A DNA stretch of 64,000 nucleotides from Vibrio pacinii DSM 19139 (GTDB taxonomy: Bacteria; Pseudomonadota; Gammaproteobacteria; Enterobacterales; Vibrionaceae): contig NZ_JONH01000012.1 in the NCBI RefSeq assembly GCF_000711795.1, forward strand, positions 124,001 through 188,000, given 5' to 3'. Below are positions 18,847-27,321 of the stretch, one piece after another (position 1 is the first letter of the stretch; every line of letters begins with the position of its first letter). Below the pieces are notes generated by a model. The model was given only the letters and a program-made list of their open reading frames with translations. It searched no databases and was not told the DNA's origin. The position numbers and the translations under genes are program-made.

Positions 18847-18862
18847 AGCAATTACTGTTCCT
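18847..18862 (-). promoter_or_regulatory. Sigma-54-like promoter of fdhD
   Basis: Read on minus, AGGAACAGTAATTGCT has GG-N10-GC spacing and a perfect TTGC -12 box; the -24 box deviates at two positions (TGGCAC to AGGAAC). The predicted start near 18837 lies about 39 bases before the fdhD ATG. Confidence 0.55.
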
Positions 18863-18970
18863 AACTTTTAGCGCTAACTAAATAGATCGGAGATTCTCAA
18901 CCTTGAATCTAACCCTCGACTACATTGATAAAAGAGGGTTGGTGATAAATATTACTGTCTCTTGGCCTGT

Positions 18971-18986
18971 AGGTACAAAACTTGCT
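18971..18986 (+). promoter_or_regulatory. Sigma-54-like promoter of the DUF3305-DUF3306 genes
   Basis: AGGTACAAAACTTGCT has GG-N10-GC spacing, GTAC in the -24 region and TTGCT at -12. The predicted start near 18997 leaves an 88-base leader. No GGGACA palindrome was found nearby; an AACCCTC/GAGGGTT repeat lies upstream. Confidence 0.58.
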
Positions 18987-19084
18987 TTGTATCGTTAAGT
19001 CATTGCAATGTTTGGTTAGATTGTGCTGCACAATTCAACCAGAACAATGTTTACATTTAATCACATATTTCATATTGGTGAACC

Positions 19085-19549
19085 ATGTCAAAACAACAAT
19101 CTGTGACGGCGAAACTGCATAAAGATCAGGCGCTCTGGTCTATTGAGTGCAAATTGGTCGCTCATGAAATTGCAACCGGTTTATGGACAACCACTCAATG
19201 GCAGTTGACCCATTTTGATTTGCAACCGAGCGAGTTGAATTCATTCGTTAGTATTTTGCAGCTGCACCGCGACGAGCGCACAGATTATCGATTCAACCTC
19301 AGCTCTAACCAACCTAAGCTGTTTTTAATTTTGGATGACATGGATTCAAACCAGCAGCCTACCATTGTGACCTTAACAGCTTCTCAAAGCGTAGCAAGCC
19401 AGTATATGGACGGTGACTATTTGGTTCTGTCAAACGATATGCCACTCGCCGTACAGGCTTGGATCGAAGCCTTTATTGGCCGACATGGCGAACTGTTAGA
19501 GCAGCGCCGTAAGAAACGCAAAGGGGCAGGGCGAGCCAGTGGCAACTAA
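19085..19549 (+). CDS. DUF3305 protein, formate dehydrogenase accessory
   Basis: A 154-residue soluble protein matching DUF3305, a family of unknown function that travels with DUF3306 and periplasmic formate dehydrogenase genes. Recognisable parts are ALWSIECKLVAHEIATGLW, a DDMD segment near residue 97, MDGDYLVLSNDMPLAVQAWIEAF and a basic tail (RRKKRKGAGR). It is followed by the DUF3306 gene with an 11-base overlap. Its conserved location suggests a role in maturation or electron transfer of the enzyme, not a demonstrated activity. Confidence 0.8.
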   Translation: MSKQQSVTAKLHKDQALWSIECKLVAHEIATGLWTTTQWQLTHFDLQPSELNSFVSILQLHRDERTDYRFNLSSNQPKLFLILDDMDSNQQPTIVTLTASQSVASQYMDGDYLVLSNDMPLAVQAWIEAFIGRHGELLEQRRKKRKGAGRASGN

Positions 19550-20030
19550 TTTTATCCATCGTTGGTCAAAGCGAAAACTTGAGGGTGAGCTTGAACAAGA
19601 TTGCGTACCTCCAATAGCAGAGTCGCCATCTTCGCCAGAGCCTCTAATCCCAGAGCAAACTGACGAGACCCAAGCTAGTGATACGAGCGTTGCAAGCCTG
19701 TTGGCTTCACAAGCTGAAGCCGCTGTAAAAAAGGCGGCACTAAGACAACTATTTCTCTCTGGCGAATTTAGCGAAATCGATGGACTCAACGATTACGACC
19801 ATGACTACAAAGCGGTAAAATCACTCTCTAGCGAGGTGGCCGAGAAGCTGCGTGACTGGATGAATACCGAAGAGGAGCCGCTGACTGACACGCCACCGCA
19901 ACTTGATCATGAAAACGATGACGTTGCCACTGATTCAACCTGTGATGCAGTGCAAGACCCTTTAGAAACGGTAGCAAACGATGATGGAGCGGTTTTAGTC
20001 GTGGGACAAAATATACCACACAAAAAATAG
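19539..20030 (+). CDS. DUF3306 protein, formate dehydrogenase accessory
   Basis: A 163-residue acidic protein of the DUF3306 family. It begins with NFIHRWSKRKLEGE, then a disordered Pro/Glu-rich stretch, the conserved core KKAALRQLFLSGEFSEIDGLNDYDHDY (about 65-95), and a low-complexity acidic tail. The start codon is GTG at 19539, with AGGG as ribosome binding site, inside the end of the DUF3305 gene. Function unknown. The 3' end of the gene carries a degenerate copy of the GGGACA palindrome that occurs intact downstream. Confidence 0.78.
   Translation: MATNFIHRWSKRKLEGELEQDCVPPIAESPSSPEPLIPEQTDETQASDTSVASLLASQAEAAVKKAALRQLFLSGEFSEIDGLNDYDHDYKAVKSLSSEVAEKLRDWMNTEEEPLTDTPPQLDHENDDVATDSTCDAVQDPLETVANDDGAVLVVGQNIPHKK
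20003..20017. promoter_or_regulatory. Degenerate copy of the GGGACA palindrome
   Basis: GGGACAAAATATACC has one intact arm of the 15-base element and a decayed second arm. It lies 61 bp before the better site at 20064-20078. Activators of this class often use paired sites. Confidence 0.4.
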
Positions 20031-20057
20031 GTACATTTTGACTAACTCAGTGATTTA

Positions 20058-20084
20058 TCAAGTGGGACATTTTGTCTCACTTGA
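20058..20084. promoter_or_regulatory. Palindromic operator upstream of the Fe-S/FdhA operon
   Basis: A 27-base near-perfect palindrome: arms TCAAGTGGGACA and TGTCTCACTTGA around TTT, with one mismatch. The core GGGACATTTTGTCTC (20064-20078) is related to 8136-8150. Its centre lies 79 bp upstream of the -24 GG of the sigma-54 promoter, typical of enhancer-binding activators. Confidence 0.68.
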
Positions 20085-20148
20085 TTTTTTAAACGATGAA
20101 TAACTCAATAATCAAGACTAATTTACTGATTTGTAAGTACTAAAAAGT

Positions 20149-20164
20149 TGGTACAGCAATTGCT
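20149..20164 (+). promoter_or_regulatory. Sigma-54 promoter of the formate dehydrogenase operon
   Basis: TGGTACAGCAATTGCT matches the -24/-12 consensus with GG-N10-GC spacing. Transcription should begin near 20175, 33 bases before the Fe-S protein start. A near-perfect palindrome lies upstream. Confidence 0.78.
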
Positions 20165-20207
20165 AATACTCACCAGAGTGAATATTCGGTTCTAATGGAA
20201 CAGAGCA

Positions 20208-21869
20208 ATGTTAAAACAGCAACTACGACAATCAGTCACACAAAATGGCAAGGCGCGACTTTATGCCTTTGAAAACACGGTTGAGCTAACCAACCTGATC
20301 CCCCCGACAGTCAGTTATGAAAGCGGCGGGAACACCCTTATCGTTGGTCCTACGTCAATAATCGAGAGTGCCGCTCAGCAACTTGAGCAGATGAGCAGTA
20401 TTACACTTCTTTCGACAGATGGTGAACGCAGTACGTGCGACAATCTCTATTTCGCCAGCTCGGTGCAAATTAATGGTTTTCTTGGCGCCTTCGATGTGGT
20501 GACCGAAAGTCACGGTCGTGAAATTAACCTGGCTAAAGTGGCACTGAATCATGACTGCTTTGATATCGTGCTCGATCTTTGTCTAAACAGTTGTATGAGC
20601 GAAGAGATGCCCGTTCCCGGTTATTATCCAGTGGGTAGAGGCTATCCGAAATTAGCGCAAGCGCTTGAAGAAATTCCGACACTAATGGGAACGTTCGATA
20701 AGCCTAAGTTTTTCCGCCTTGATACCGATTTATGCGCACACAGCTCGCGAGGAGTAAAAGGCTGTGAGCGTTGTGTCGATGCTTGTCCTGCCGGTGCGTT
20801 ATCGAGTGTAGGTACAGACAAAACGGGCCATAAAATCGAAATCAATCCATACCTCTGCCAAGGTGTGGGAACCTGCGCAACCGCTTGTCCAACTGAAGCG
20901 ATTCATTACGCGTTGCCGAATCCACAAGATACGCAGAAATTTATCGAACGCACGTTAGCCAATTATGAGTCTCAAGGTGGGGTGAATCCCATCATCTTAA
21001 TCTGCAGTTCTCGTCACGAATCGTATAACGTGATGGCACTAAGCGCACTTCCTGACCATGTCATCCCAATTGTGGTTGAAGAGCTACCATCGGTCGGGAT
21101 TGATTCATGGTTTGCAGCGCTAGCTAACGGCGCATCTCAAGTTTTGTTCGCCGCTAGTCAACATATGCCTGCCACTATTTTGCGTATTCTTAATAGTGAA
21201 GTGTCGTTAGCTCAAACCCTACTAGAACAGTTGGGGATTGCGAAAGAGACCATCGACATTATCTATTTAGAGTCATTACGCGAAGGGGCACCGACACTTT
21301 GCACTGAACACTTTGATTTGGCATTAGGCGATCTGGAAGGTGATAAACGTCAGCGCTTATTTACCTCTCTTGATGCGCTAGCACAAGCGCGAATTCCGGT
21401 TGAAAACGTGGTCGAACTGCCGTTAGGCGCGCCGTACGGCAATATCTCATGCGAAAGCAACGACTGCACACTTTGTATGAGCTGTGTAGCGGTTTGTCCT
21501 ACTCGGGCTCTGCATACCGATGGTACTTCACCATCACTCAAGTTTATTGAGCAAGATTGTGTCCAGTGCGGTTTATGCGTTAAGGCCTGCCCAGAGCAAG
21601 TATTAACCATGACGCCAAGAATGAATTGGGAGCAGACAAGTCGTCAGCAAGCACAAGTCATTCATCAAGAGAAAGCGGCAGAATGTGTTCGCTGTCATAA
21701 ACCATTCGCTCCGCAATCGATGATTGACATGCTGCAAAATAAGTTACGTGGTCACTCTCATTTCTCTGATGATGCTGCGCTAAATCGGATTGCAATGTGT
21801 GAAGACTGCCGGGTGGTTGACATGTTCGAAGCCATGGCTGATGACCCGACCAAACAACTAAATTATTAA
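20208..21869 (+). CDS. Multi-cluster 4Fe-4S protein of the formate dehydrogenase locus
   Basis: A 553-residue cytoplasmic ferredoxin-like protein. Four Fe-S motifs are seen: CERCVDACP and CQGVGTCATACP (about 185-230), and CTLCMSCVAVCP and CVQCGLCVKACP (about 422-465). A C-terminal CVRCH...CEDC segment (about 487-535) may form another metal site. The middle region is a flavin-free linker domain of unknown role. This protein accompanies DUF3305/DUF3306, TorD-like and FdhABC genes in Vibrio and Shewanella. Probable role: electron transfer or enzyme maturation. It is the first gene after the sigma-54 promoter and is followed 15 bases later by the chaperone gene. Confidence 0.85.
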   Translation: MLKQQLRQSVTQNGKARLYAFENTVELTNLIPPTVSYESGGNTLIVGPTSIIESAAQQLEQMSSITLLSTDGERSTCDNLYFASSVQINGFLGAFDVVTESHGREINLAKVALNHDCFDIVLDLCLNSCMSEEMPVPGYYPVGRGYPKLAQALEEIPTLMGTFDKPKFFRLDTDLCAHSSRGVKGCERCVDACPAGALSSVGTDKTGHKIEINPYLCQGVGTCATACPTEAIHYALPNPQDTQKFIERTLANYESQGGVNPIILICSSRHESYNVMALSALPDHVIPIVVEELPSVGIDSWFAALANGASQVLFAASQHMPATILRILNSEVSLAQTLLEQLGIAKETIDIIYLESLREGAPTLCTEHFDLALGDLEGDKRQRLFTSLDALAQARIPVENVVELPLGAPYGNISCESNDCTLCMSCVAVCPTRALHTDGTSPSLKFIEQDCVQCGLCVKACPEQVLTMTPRMNWEQTSRQQAQVIHQEKAAECVRCHKPFAPQSMIDMLQNKLRGHSHFSDDAALNRIAMCEDCRVVDMFEAMADDPTKQLNY

Positions 21870-21884
21870 GCGTGAGAATGATAG

Positions 21885-22520
21885 ATGGATAACCAACAAC
21901 AAAGCATTCGCAGTGAAATCTACTTAGTTCTGGCGACATTATATCGCCAAGCACCAAGCGCTGAGATGATTGAGTTTCTTGCGCAATTAGAGACTGAACC
22001 AAGCAATAGCGCAATGAAAGTCGCATGGGACAAGCTTAAAAACGCCGCATTGGCTAGTGATACACAAACCTTGACTGACGAATATCAAGAGTTGTTCATT
22101 GGTATTGGGCGCGGTGAAGTGATGCCTTTCGCTTCATGGCACCTCACAGGATCTTTGATGGAAAAACCCCTAGCGGCGATACGACATGACCTAACGCGCC
22201 TTGGTTTCGAAAGAGCCGAGTCAGTGAAAGAGCCAGAAGATCATATCAGTGCACTGTGCGAAGTGATGGCTGCACTGGTGAGTGAAGAAGAAAACCTTCA
22301 ACAAGCTTTTTTCAATACCCACATTGCGCCATGGTTTGAGTCGTTGATCAAACAAATTCTACAGGCGAAGCATGCCTCGTTTTACCTCTGTGTTGCTGAG
22401 CTCACACACGCGTTCCTGACAGTTGAGCAGGTCCGGTTTAGTGAACACCACTCAAGCAATAAAACCACATTAAAAATTGATGTTAAGAACGTTACTGAGT
22501 ACGAGCAACCTCAGTCTTAA
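21885..22520 (+). CDS. TorD/DmsD-family maturation chaperone
   Basis: A 211-residue all-helical cytosolic chaperone. It shows the family signature DEYQELFIGIGRGEVMPFASWHLTGSLMEKPL followed by the EPEDHISALCEVMAALV helix. Members bind Tat signal peptides and keep molybdoenzymes ready for cofactor insertion and export. Given its place between an Fe-S protein and Tat-exported FdhA, the client is most likely FdhA. The C-terminal 40 residues are less conserved. The next gene begins 47 bases later with a good ribosome binding site (AAGGTAAGGAAGC). Confidence 0.87.
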   Translation: MDNQQQSIRSEIYLVLATLYRQAPSAEMIEFLAQLETEPSNSAMKVAWDKLKNAALASDTQTLTDEYQELFIGIGRGEVMPFASWHLTGSLMEKPLAAIRHDLTRLGFERAESVKEPEDHISALCEVMAALVSEEENLQQAFFNTHIAPWFESLIKQILQAKHASFYLCVAELTHAFLTVEQVRFSEHHSSNKTTLKIDVKNVTEYEQPQS

Positions 22521-22567
22521 AACGTCACATCGAAAGTCATACCTCCAAAAAGGGTAAGGAAGCAATA

Positions 22568-22765
22568 ATGAAAGAGAACAAAGCGCTAAATCAAAGTCGA
22601 AGGGATCTCCTTAAAGGCTTAACGACGGCTGCTGTTGCGGGTGCTGTTGTCGCTGGCGGTACAAAAATAGCCAACGCATCAGAAACGGATCAACCAAAAC
22701 AAGACGTCAAGAAAACCGGCTATCACGAAACCCAACACATTCGTGATTATTACGACACGCTATAG
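22568..22765 (+). CDS. Small Tat-signal protein of formate dehydrogenase
   Basis: A 65-residue protein made of a twin-arginine signal (QSRRDLLKG, then a hydrophobic stretch of about 18 residues) and a short hydrophilic tail ending in HETQHIRDYYDTL. It belongs to the small 'formate dehydrogenase region Tat' family. It ends 10 bases before fdhA. From memory, similar peptides in Shewanella are called FdhX and may help anchor or export the enzyme; the exact role is not established here. Confidence 0.82.
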   Translation: MKENKALNQSRRDLLKGLTTAAVAGAVVAGGTKIANASETDQPKQDVKKTGYHETQHIRDYYDTL

Positions 22766-22775
22766 GAGCTAAACC

Positions 22776-25631
22776 ATGAAATTAGTCAAACGCTCCGATA
22801 GCGTGAATAGAGAACAGAATCAGCTGGGTGTTTCTCGACGTGCCTTTATGAAAAACAGCTCGCTTGCGGCGAGCGGCGCAGTTGTTGGTGCAGGGCTTTT
22901 TGCGCCTGGCATGATCAAGAAAGCTCAAGCAAAAGCGGTGGATCCATCAGCAGAAACTGAAGTAAAACGCACCATTTGTTCACACTGTTCCGTGGGTTGT
23001 GGCATTTACGCCGAGGTACAAAACGGCGTATGGACGGGTCAAGAGCCCGCATTTGATCACCCATTTAATGCTGGTGGACATTGTGCTAAAGGTGCAGCGC
23101 TACGTGAACATGGCCACGGTGAACGCCGGCTTAAATACCCAATGAAGCTCGAAAACGGCAAATGGAAAAAACTCTCTTGGCAACAAGCGATTGAGGAAAT
23201 TGGCAACAAAGCGTTAGAGATTCGACAGCAGTCTGGCCCAGATTCAGTTTACTGGTTGGGCAGTGCTAAGCACAGCAATGAACAAGCGTATATGTTCCGT
23301 AAAATGGCGTCATTGTGGGGGACGAATAACGTCGACCACCAAGCGCGTATCTGTCACTCAACCACGGTGGCGGGGGTGGCTAATACGTGGGGCTACGGAG
23401 CGATGACCAACTCGTTCAATGACATGCACAATTGTAAATCGATGCTGTTCATTGGTTCGAACCCTGCTGAAGCGCATCCAGTCGCGATGCAGCACATCTT
23501 GATTGCCAAAGAGAAGAACAACTGCAAGATCGTGGTGGCTGACCCTCGTCGTACCCGCACTGCAGCAAAATCCGATCACTACGTCTCGCTTCGTCCGGGT
23601 TCAGACGTTGCTTTCATCTGGGGTGTCTTGTGGCATGTTTTTGCTAACCAATGGGAAGACAAAGACTTTATCCGCCAACGTGTTTTCGGCATGGATGAAA
23701 TTCGTGAAGAAGTTGCGAAATGGACGCCTGCAGAAGTAGAGCGTGTCACTGGTGTTACTGAAGCTGACGTTTACCAAACCGCTAAACTGCTGGCGGAAAA
23801 CCGACCAGGTTGTGTCGTATGGTGTATGGGTGGTACTCAGCACACCACGGGTAATAACAACACTCGTGCTTATTGTGTGCTTGAATTAGCACTCGGTAAC
23901 ATGGGTAAATCTGGTGGTGGTGCCAACATTTTCCGCGGCCATGATAACGTCCAAGGCGCGACCGATTTGGGGGTGCTTTCTCATACTTTACCAGGCTATT
24001 ACGGTTTGTCTGACGGCGCTTGGAAACATTGGTCTAAGGTGTGGGATCTTGATTATGAATGGGTCAAAAGCCAGTTTGATCAAAGTGAATATCGTGGCAA
24101 GAAACCAATGAATAATATGGGTATTCCCGTCTCGCGTTGGATTGATGGGGTACTTGAAAACAAAGATAACATCGAGCAAAACGATAACATTCGTGCCATG
24201 TTCTATTGGGGACATGCCGTGAACTCGCAGACCCGTGGCGTGGAAATGCGTAAAGCAATGAAAAAGCTTGATATGATGGTTATCGTTGACCCATACCCAA
24301 CCGTTGCCGCTGTGATGAATGATCGCACCGATGGTGTCTACCTATTACCTGCCACGACGCAATTTGAAACCTACGGTAGTGTGACAGCGTCAAATCGCTC
24401 GATTCAATGGCGTGATAAAGTGGTTGAGCCTTTATTTGAGTCTAAACCTGATCACGAAATCATGTATCTGTTGAGCAAGCAACTCGGCTTTGCTGATCAA
24501 TTGTTCAAGAACATCAAAGTTGAAAACGATCAGCCGTTGATTGAAGACATTACCCGTGAATTCAACCGTGGAATGTGGACCATCGGTTATACAGGGCAAA
24601 GCCCAGAGCGTCTTAAAGCACACCAACAAAGCTGGCATACCTTCCACAAAACGTCACTCGAAGCCGAAGGCGGCCCTGTGCATGGTGAAACCTATGGTCT
24701 TCCTTGGCCGTGTTGGGGAACGCCGGAAATGAAGCATCCGGGAACCCACATCCTATACGATACCTCGAAACCCGTTGCTCAAGGTGGCGGTAATTTCCGT
24801 GCCCGTTTTGGTGTTGAATTTGAAGGCACCAATTTGCTCGCCGAAGATAGCTATTCAAAAGGTTGTGAAATTCAAGATGGCTACCCGGAGTTTAGCGATA
24901 AGCTGATTAAAGCTCTCGGTTGGTGGGATGATTTGACTGGCGAAGAGAAAGCGGCGGCTGAAGGTAAAAACTGGAAAACGGATCTGTCGGGTGGGATTCA
25001 ACGAGTTGCGATCAAACATGGCTGTATGCCTTTCGGTAATGCCAAAGCTCGCGCCGTGGTTTGGACGTTTCCAGATCGAGTACCACTGCACCGTGAACCA
25101 CTGTACACCCCACGTCGTGACTTGGTCGCTGATTACCCAACATGGGATGACAGTGAGTCTATCTACCGCTTACCGACGATGTACAAATCTATTCAAGATC
25201 AAGACAAGTCGGGCGAGTACCCCATTATTCTAACTTCGGGTCGTTTGGTTGAATATGAAGGGGGCGGTGAAGAGACACGTTCAAACCCATGGCTTGCGGA
25301 ACTGCAACAAGAGATGTTTGTTGAGGTTAACCCGAAAGATGCCAATGATCTTGGCTTCAAAGATGGTGAAATGGTCTGGGTTGAAGGGGCAGAGAAGGGC
25401 CGAATCCACGTTAAAGCAATGGTAACACGTCGCGTTAAACCGGGCATGGCCTTTATCCCGTTCCACTTTGGCGGCAAATTCCAAGGAGAAGATCTACGAG
25501 ATAAATACCCTGAAGGAACCGATCCATATGTGATTGGTGAGTCTGCCAACGTTGCAACGACCTACGGCTATGATCCGGTCACGCAAATGCAGGAAACGAA
25601 AGTCACCCTATGTAACATTCGCAAAGCGTAA
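22776..25631 (+). CDS. fdhA: Formate dehydrogenase catalytic subunit FdhA (Cys type)
   Basis: A 951-residue bis-MGD oxidoreductase that oxidises formate to CO2 in the periplasm. A twin-arginine signal (SRRAFMKNSS, about 20-29) is followed by the 4Fe-4S ligands Cys68, Cys71, Cys75 and Cys103. The active-site segment is ARICHSTTVAGVANTWGYGAMTN, so position 193 is Cys, with His194 next to it; no in-frame TGA is present and this is not a selenoenzyme. Further dinucleotide-binding segments include GSNPAEAHP, VADPRRTRTA and WCMGGTQHTTG. The nearby tungstate transporter suggests W or Mo at the active site. Confidence 0.95.
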   Translation: MKLVKRSDSVNREQNQLGVSRRAFMKNSSLAASGAVVGAGLFAPGMIKKAQAKAVDPSAETEVKRTICSHCSVGCGIYAEVQNGVWTGQEPAFDHPFNAGGHCAKGAALREHGHGERRLKYPMKLENGKWKKLSWQQAIEEIGNKALEIRQQSGPDSVYWLGSAKHSNEQAYMFRKMASLWGTNNVDHQARICHSTTVAGVANTWGYGAMTNSFNDMHNCKSMLFIGSNPAEAHPVAMQHILIAKEKNNCKIVVADPRRTRTAAKSDHYVSLRPGSDVAFIWGVLWHVFANQWEDKDFIRQRVFGMDEIREEVAKWTPAEVERVTGVTEADVYQTAKLLAENRPGCVVWCMGGTQHTTGNNNTRAYCVLELALGNMGKSGGGANIFRGHDNVQGATDLGVLSHTLPGYYGLSDGAWKHWSKVWDLDYEWVKSQFDQSEYRGKKPMNNMGIPVSRWIDGVLENKDNIEQNDNIRAMFYWGHAVNSQTRGVEMRKAMKKLDMMVIVDPYPTVAAVMNDRTDGVYLLPATTQFETYGSVTASNRSIQWRDKVVEPLFESKPDHEIMYLLSKQLGFADQLFKNIKVENDQPLIEDITREFNRGMWTIGYTGQSPERLKAHQQSWHTFHKTSLEAEGGPVHGETYGLPWPCWGTPEMKHPGTHILYDTSKPVAQGGGNFRARFGVEFEGTNLLAEDSYSKGCEIQDGYPEFSDKLIKALGWWDDLTGEEKAAAEGKNWKTDLSGGIQRVAIKHGCMPFGNAKARAVVWTFPDRVPLHREPLYTPRRDLVADYPTWDDSESIYRLPTMYKSIQDQDKSGEYPIILTSGRLVEYEGGGEETRSNPWLAELQQEMFVEVNPKDANDLGFKDGEMVWVEGAEKGRIHVKAMVTRRVKPGMAFIPFHFGGKFQGEDLRDKYPEGTDPYVIGESANVATTYGYDPVTQMQETKVTLCNIRKA

Positions 25632-25642
25632 GGAGTCAACTG

Positions 25643-26251
25643 ATGGCTAGAATGAAATTCCTATGTGACACCAAGCGCTGCATTGAATGTAACGGCTGTG
25701 TCACTGCATGTAAGAACGAAAATGACGATGCGTTAGAGTGGGGCATCCAGCGCCGCCGAGTGGTCACGCTGAATGACGGTGAGCCGGGCGAAAACTCGAT
25801 CTCAGTCGCCTGCATGCATTGTACTGATGCACCTTGTATGGCGGTTTGTCCTGCAGATTGTTTTGAGCACACAGAAGATGGCATTGTTCTTCACAATAAA
25901 GACTTGTGTATTGGCTGTGGTTATTGTCTGTTTGCATGCCCATTTGGCGCCCCTCAGTTTCCCAAACAAGAAGCGTTTGGTGAACGTGGCAAGATGGACA
26001 AGTGTACCTTCTGTGCCGGTGGTCCTGAAACAGAAGCGGGTTCAGTCGAAGAGCGTCAAAAATACGGAGCTAACCGTATTGCTGAAGGCAAGTTACCTAT
26101 GTGTGCGTCACTATGTTCTACCAAAGCGCTATTGGCGGGGGATGCAGAGAAAGTGTCTGATATTTTCCGTCAGCGCGTTGTTGAGCGCGGCGCAAAAGGG
26201 GCTGGCTGGACTGATGGCAACGATCTGTCTTACGATGCAACCAAAAGTTAG
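25643..26251 (+). CDS. fdhB: Formate dehydrogenase Fe-S subunit FdhB
   Basis: A 202-residue ferredoxin-type electron-transfer subunit. It shows four Cys-rich motifs: CIECNGCVTACK, CMHCTDAPCMAVCPADC, CIGCGYCLFACPFGAPQ, and CTFCAGGP with CASLCSTKAL. These would hold four 4Fe-4S clusters linking FdhA to the cytochrome b subunit. It has no signal or membrane helix, so it is probably exported with FdhA. It starts 11 bases after fdhA with AAGGAGT as ribosome binding site. Confidence 0.94.
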   Translation: MARMKFLCDTKRCIECNGCVTACKNENDDALEWGIQRRRVVTLNDGEPGENSISVACMHCTDAPCMAVCPADCFEHTEDGIVLHNKDLCIGCGYCLFACPFGAPQFPKQEAFGERGKMDKCTFCAGGPETEAGSVEERQKYGANRIAEGKLPMCASLCSTKALLAGDAEKVSDIFRQRVVERGAKGAGWTDGNDLSYDATKS

Positions 26252-26265
26252 AGTTGGAGAGAGTC

Positions 26266-27321
26266 ATGTTTTCAATACTTAAACGTGCATCTCTCGCAAT
26301 GCTGTCGTTAATGACAGCATTGTTGCTTGCTTTGTCGTTACCTGTGCATGCTGAGCAAAACGAGTCTCAAGTTGCACAACGTGAAATGACTCAGCTAGCC
26401 GGTGCGGATTTTTGGCGCCAGGTTCGTCAAGGTGAAGAGGGTTATACCACCTCTCAGTCTGCCGAGCATGGCGTTCTGATCAGTACGCCAGGTCAAACCT
26501 GGTATATTCTGAAAGAGAAGTGGATGTCTCCCGCTGGCGCTGTCGCTATCTTCGGCAGTATCGCATTGGTTACTTTGATGTACGTCGCCATTGGCCCTTT
26601 GATGTTGAGTGCCCCAAGAACGGGGAAGAAAATCAAACGTTGGTCGCGACTCGATAGAGCACTGCACTGGAGTATGGCGTTTACCTTCTTAACGTTAGCT
26701 TTCAGTGGCTTGATGTTGGTGTATGGCAAACACTTCCTTAAACCTTACATTCCATCCGAGCTGTGGGGCTTCATTGTGATGCTGGCCAAACAGTATCACA
26801 ACTATATCGGACCGATTTTCTATGCCTTACTGTTGTGCGTTTTGATCAAATGGTGGCGTAAATCGATCTTTAAAAAAGTCGACTTCGATTGGTTTATTAA
26901 ACTTGGCGGTATGGTTGGCAAACATAAAGGGACGCACCCCTCTGCGGAATTTTCTAATGCCGGTGAAAAAGCGCTATTTTGGATGCTCATCATTGTTGGC
27001 AGTGTTGTAGCCTTAAGTGGGCTGATTCTTGATTTCCCGATTTTTGGTCAAACACGCCGAGACATGGAAATGTCGAACCTCGTCCATATGATTGCAGCCT
27101 TAATCCTTATCTGTGGATTTATTTTCCATATTTATATCGGTCTGTTTGGTATGGAAGGGGCGCTTGAAGGCATGGTCACTGGTGAAGTCGATGAAACGTG
27201 GGCCAAAGAACACCACGATCTTTGGTATCAACAAGTTGCCGAGAAAGAGCAAACATTTACTGAGTCTTCTGAGATTAGCCAACAGAGAAAAGGAGCACAA
27301 ACCAATGAACAAACCTCATAA
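26266..27321 (+). CDS. fdhC: Formate dehydrogenase cytochrome b556 subunit
   Basis: A 351-residue membrane subunit that passes electrons to quinone. An N-terminal signal peptide (to about residue 28, LPVHAEQ) precedes a periplasmic segment, a first helix near 85-105, then the four-helix cytochrome b core. Candidate haem ligands are in DRALHWSMAF, KQYHNYIGP and LVHMIAALILICGFIFHIYIG. Start ATG 26266 is chosen over 26254 because GGAGAG precedes it. It overlaps the next gene by 18 bases. Confidence 0.92.
   Translation: MFSILKRASLAMLSLMTALLLALSLPVHAEQNESQVAQREMTQLAGADFWRQVRQGEEGYTTSQSAEHGVLISTPGQTWYILKEKWMSPAGAVAIFGSIALVTLMYVAIGPLMLSAPRTGKKIKRWSRLDRALHWSMAFTFLTLAFSGLMLVYGKHFLKPYIPSELWGFIVMLAKQYHNYIGPIFYALLLCVLIKWWRKSIFKKVDFDWFIKLGGMVGKHKGTHPSAEFSNAGEKALFWMLIIVGSVVALSGLILDFPIFGQTRRDMEMSNLVHMIAALILICGFIFHIYIGLFGMEGALEGMVTGEVDETWAKEHHDLWYQQVAEKEQTFTESSEISQQRKGAQTNEQTS

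Noticed and set aside
22776..25631. FdhA as a selenoprotein
   Set aside because: The active-site codon is Cys at residue 193 and no in-frame TGA is present.
27113..27303. Upstream extension of the 138-residue membrane protein
   Set aside because: It would overlap fdhC by 200 bases; the ATG at 27304 has an excellent ribosome binding site.
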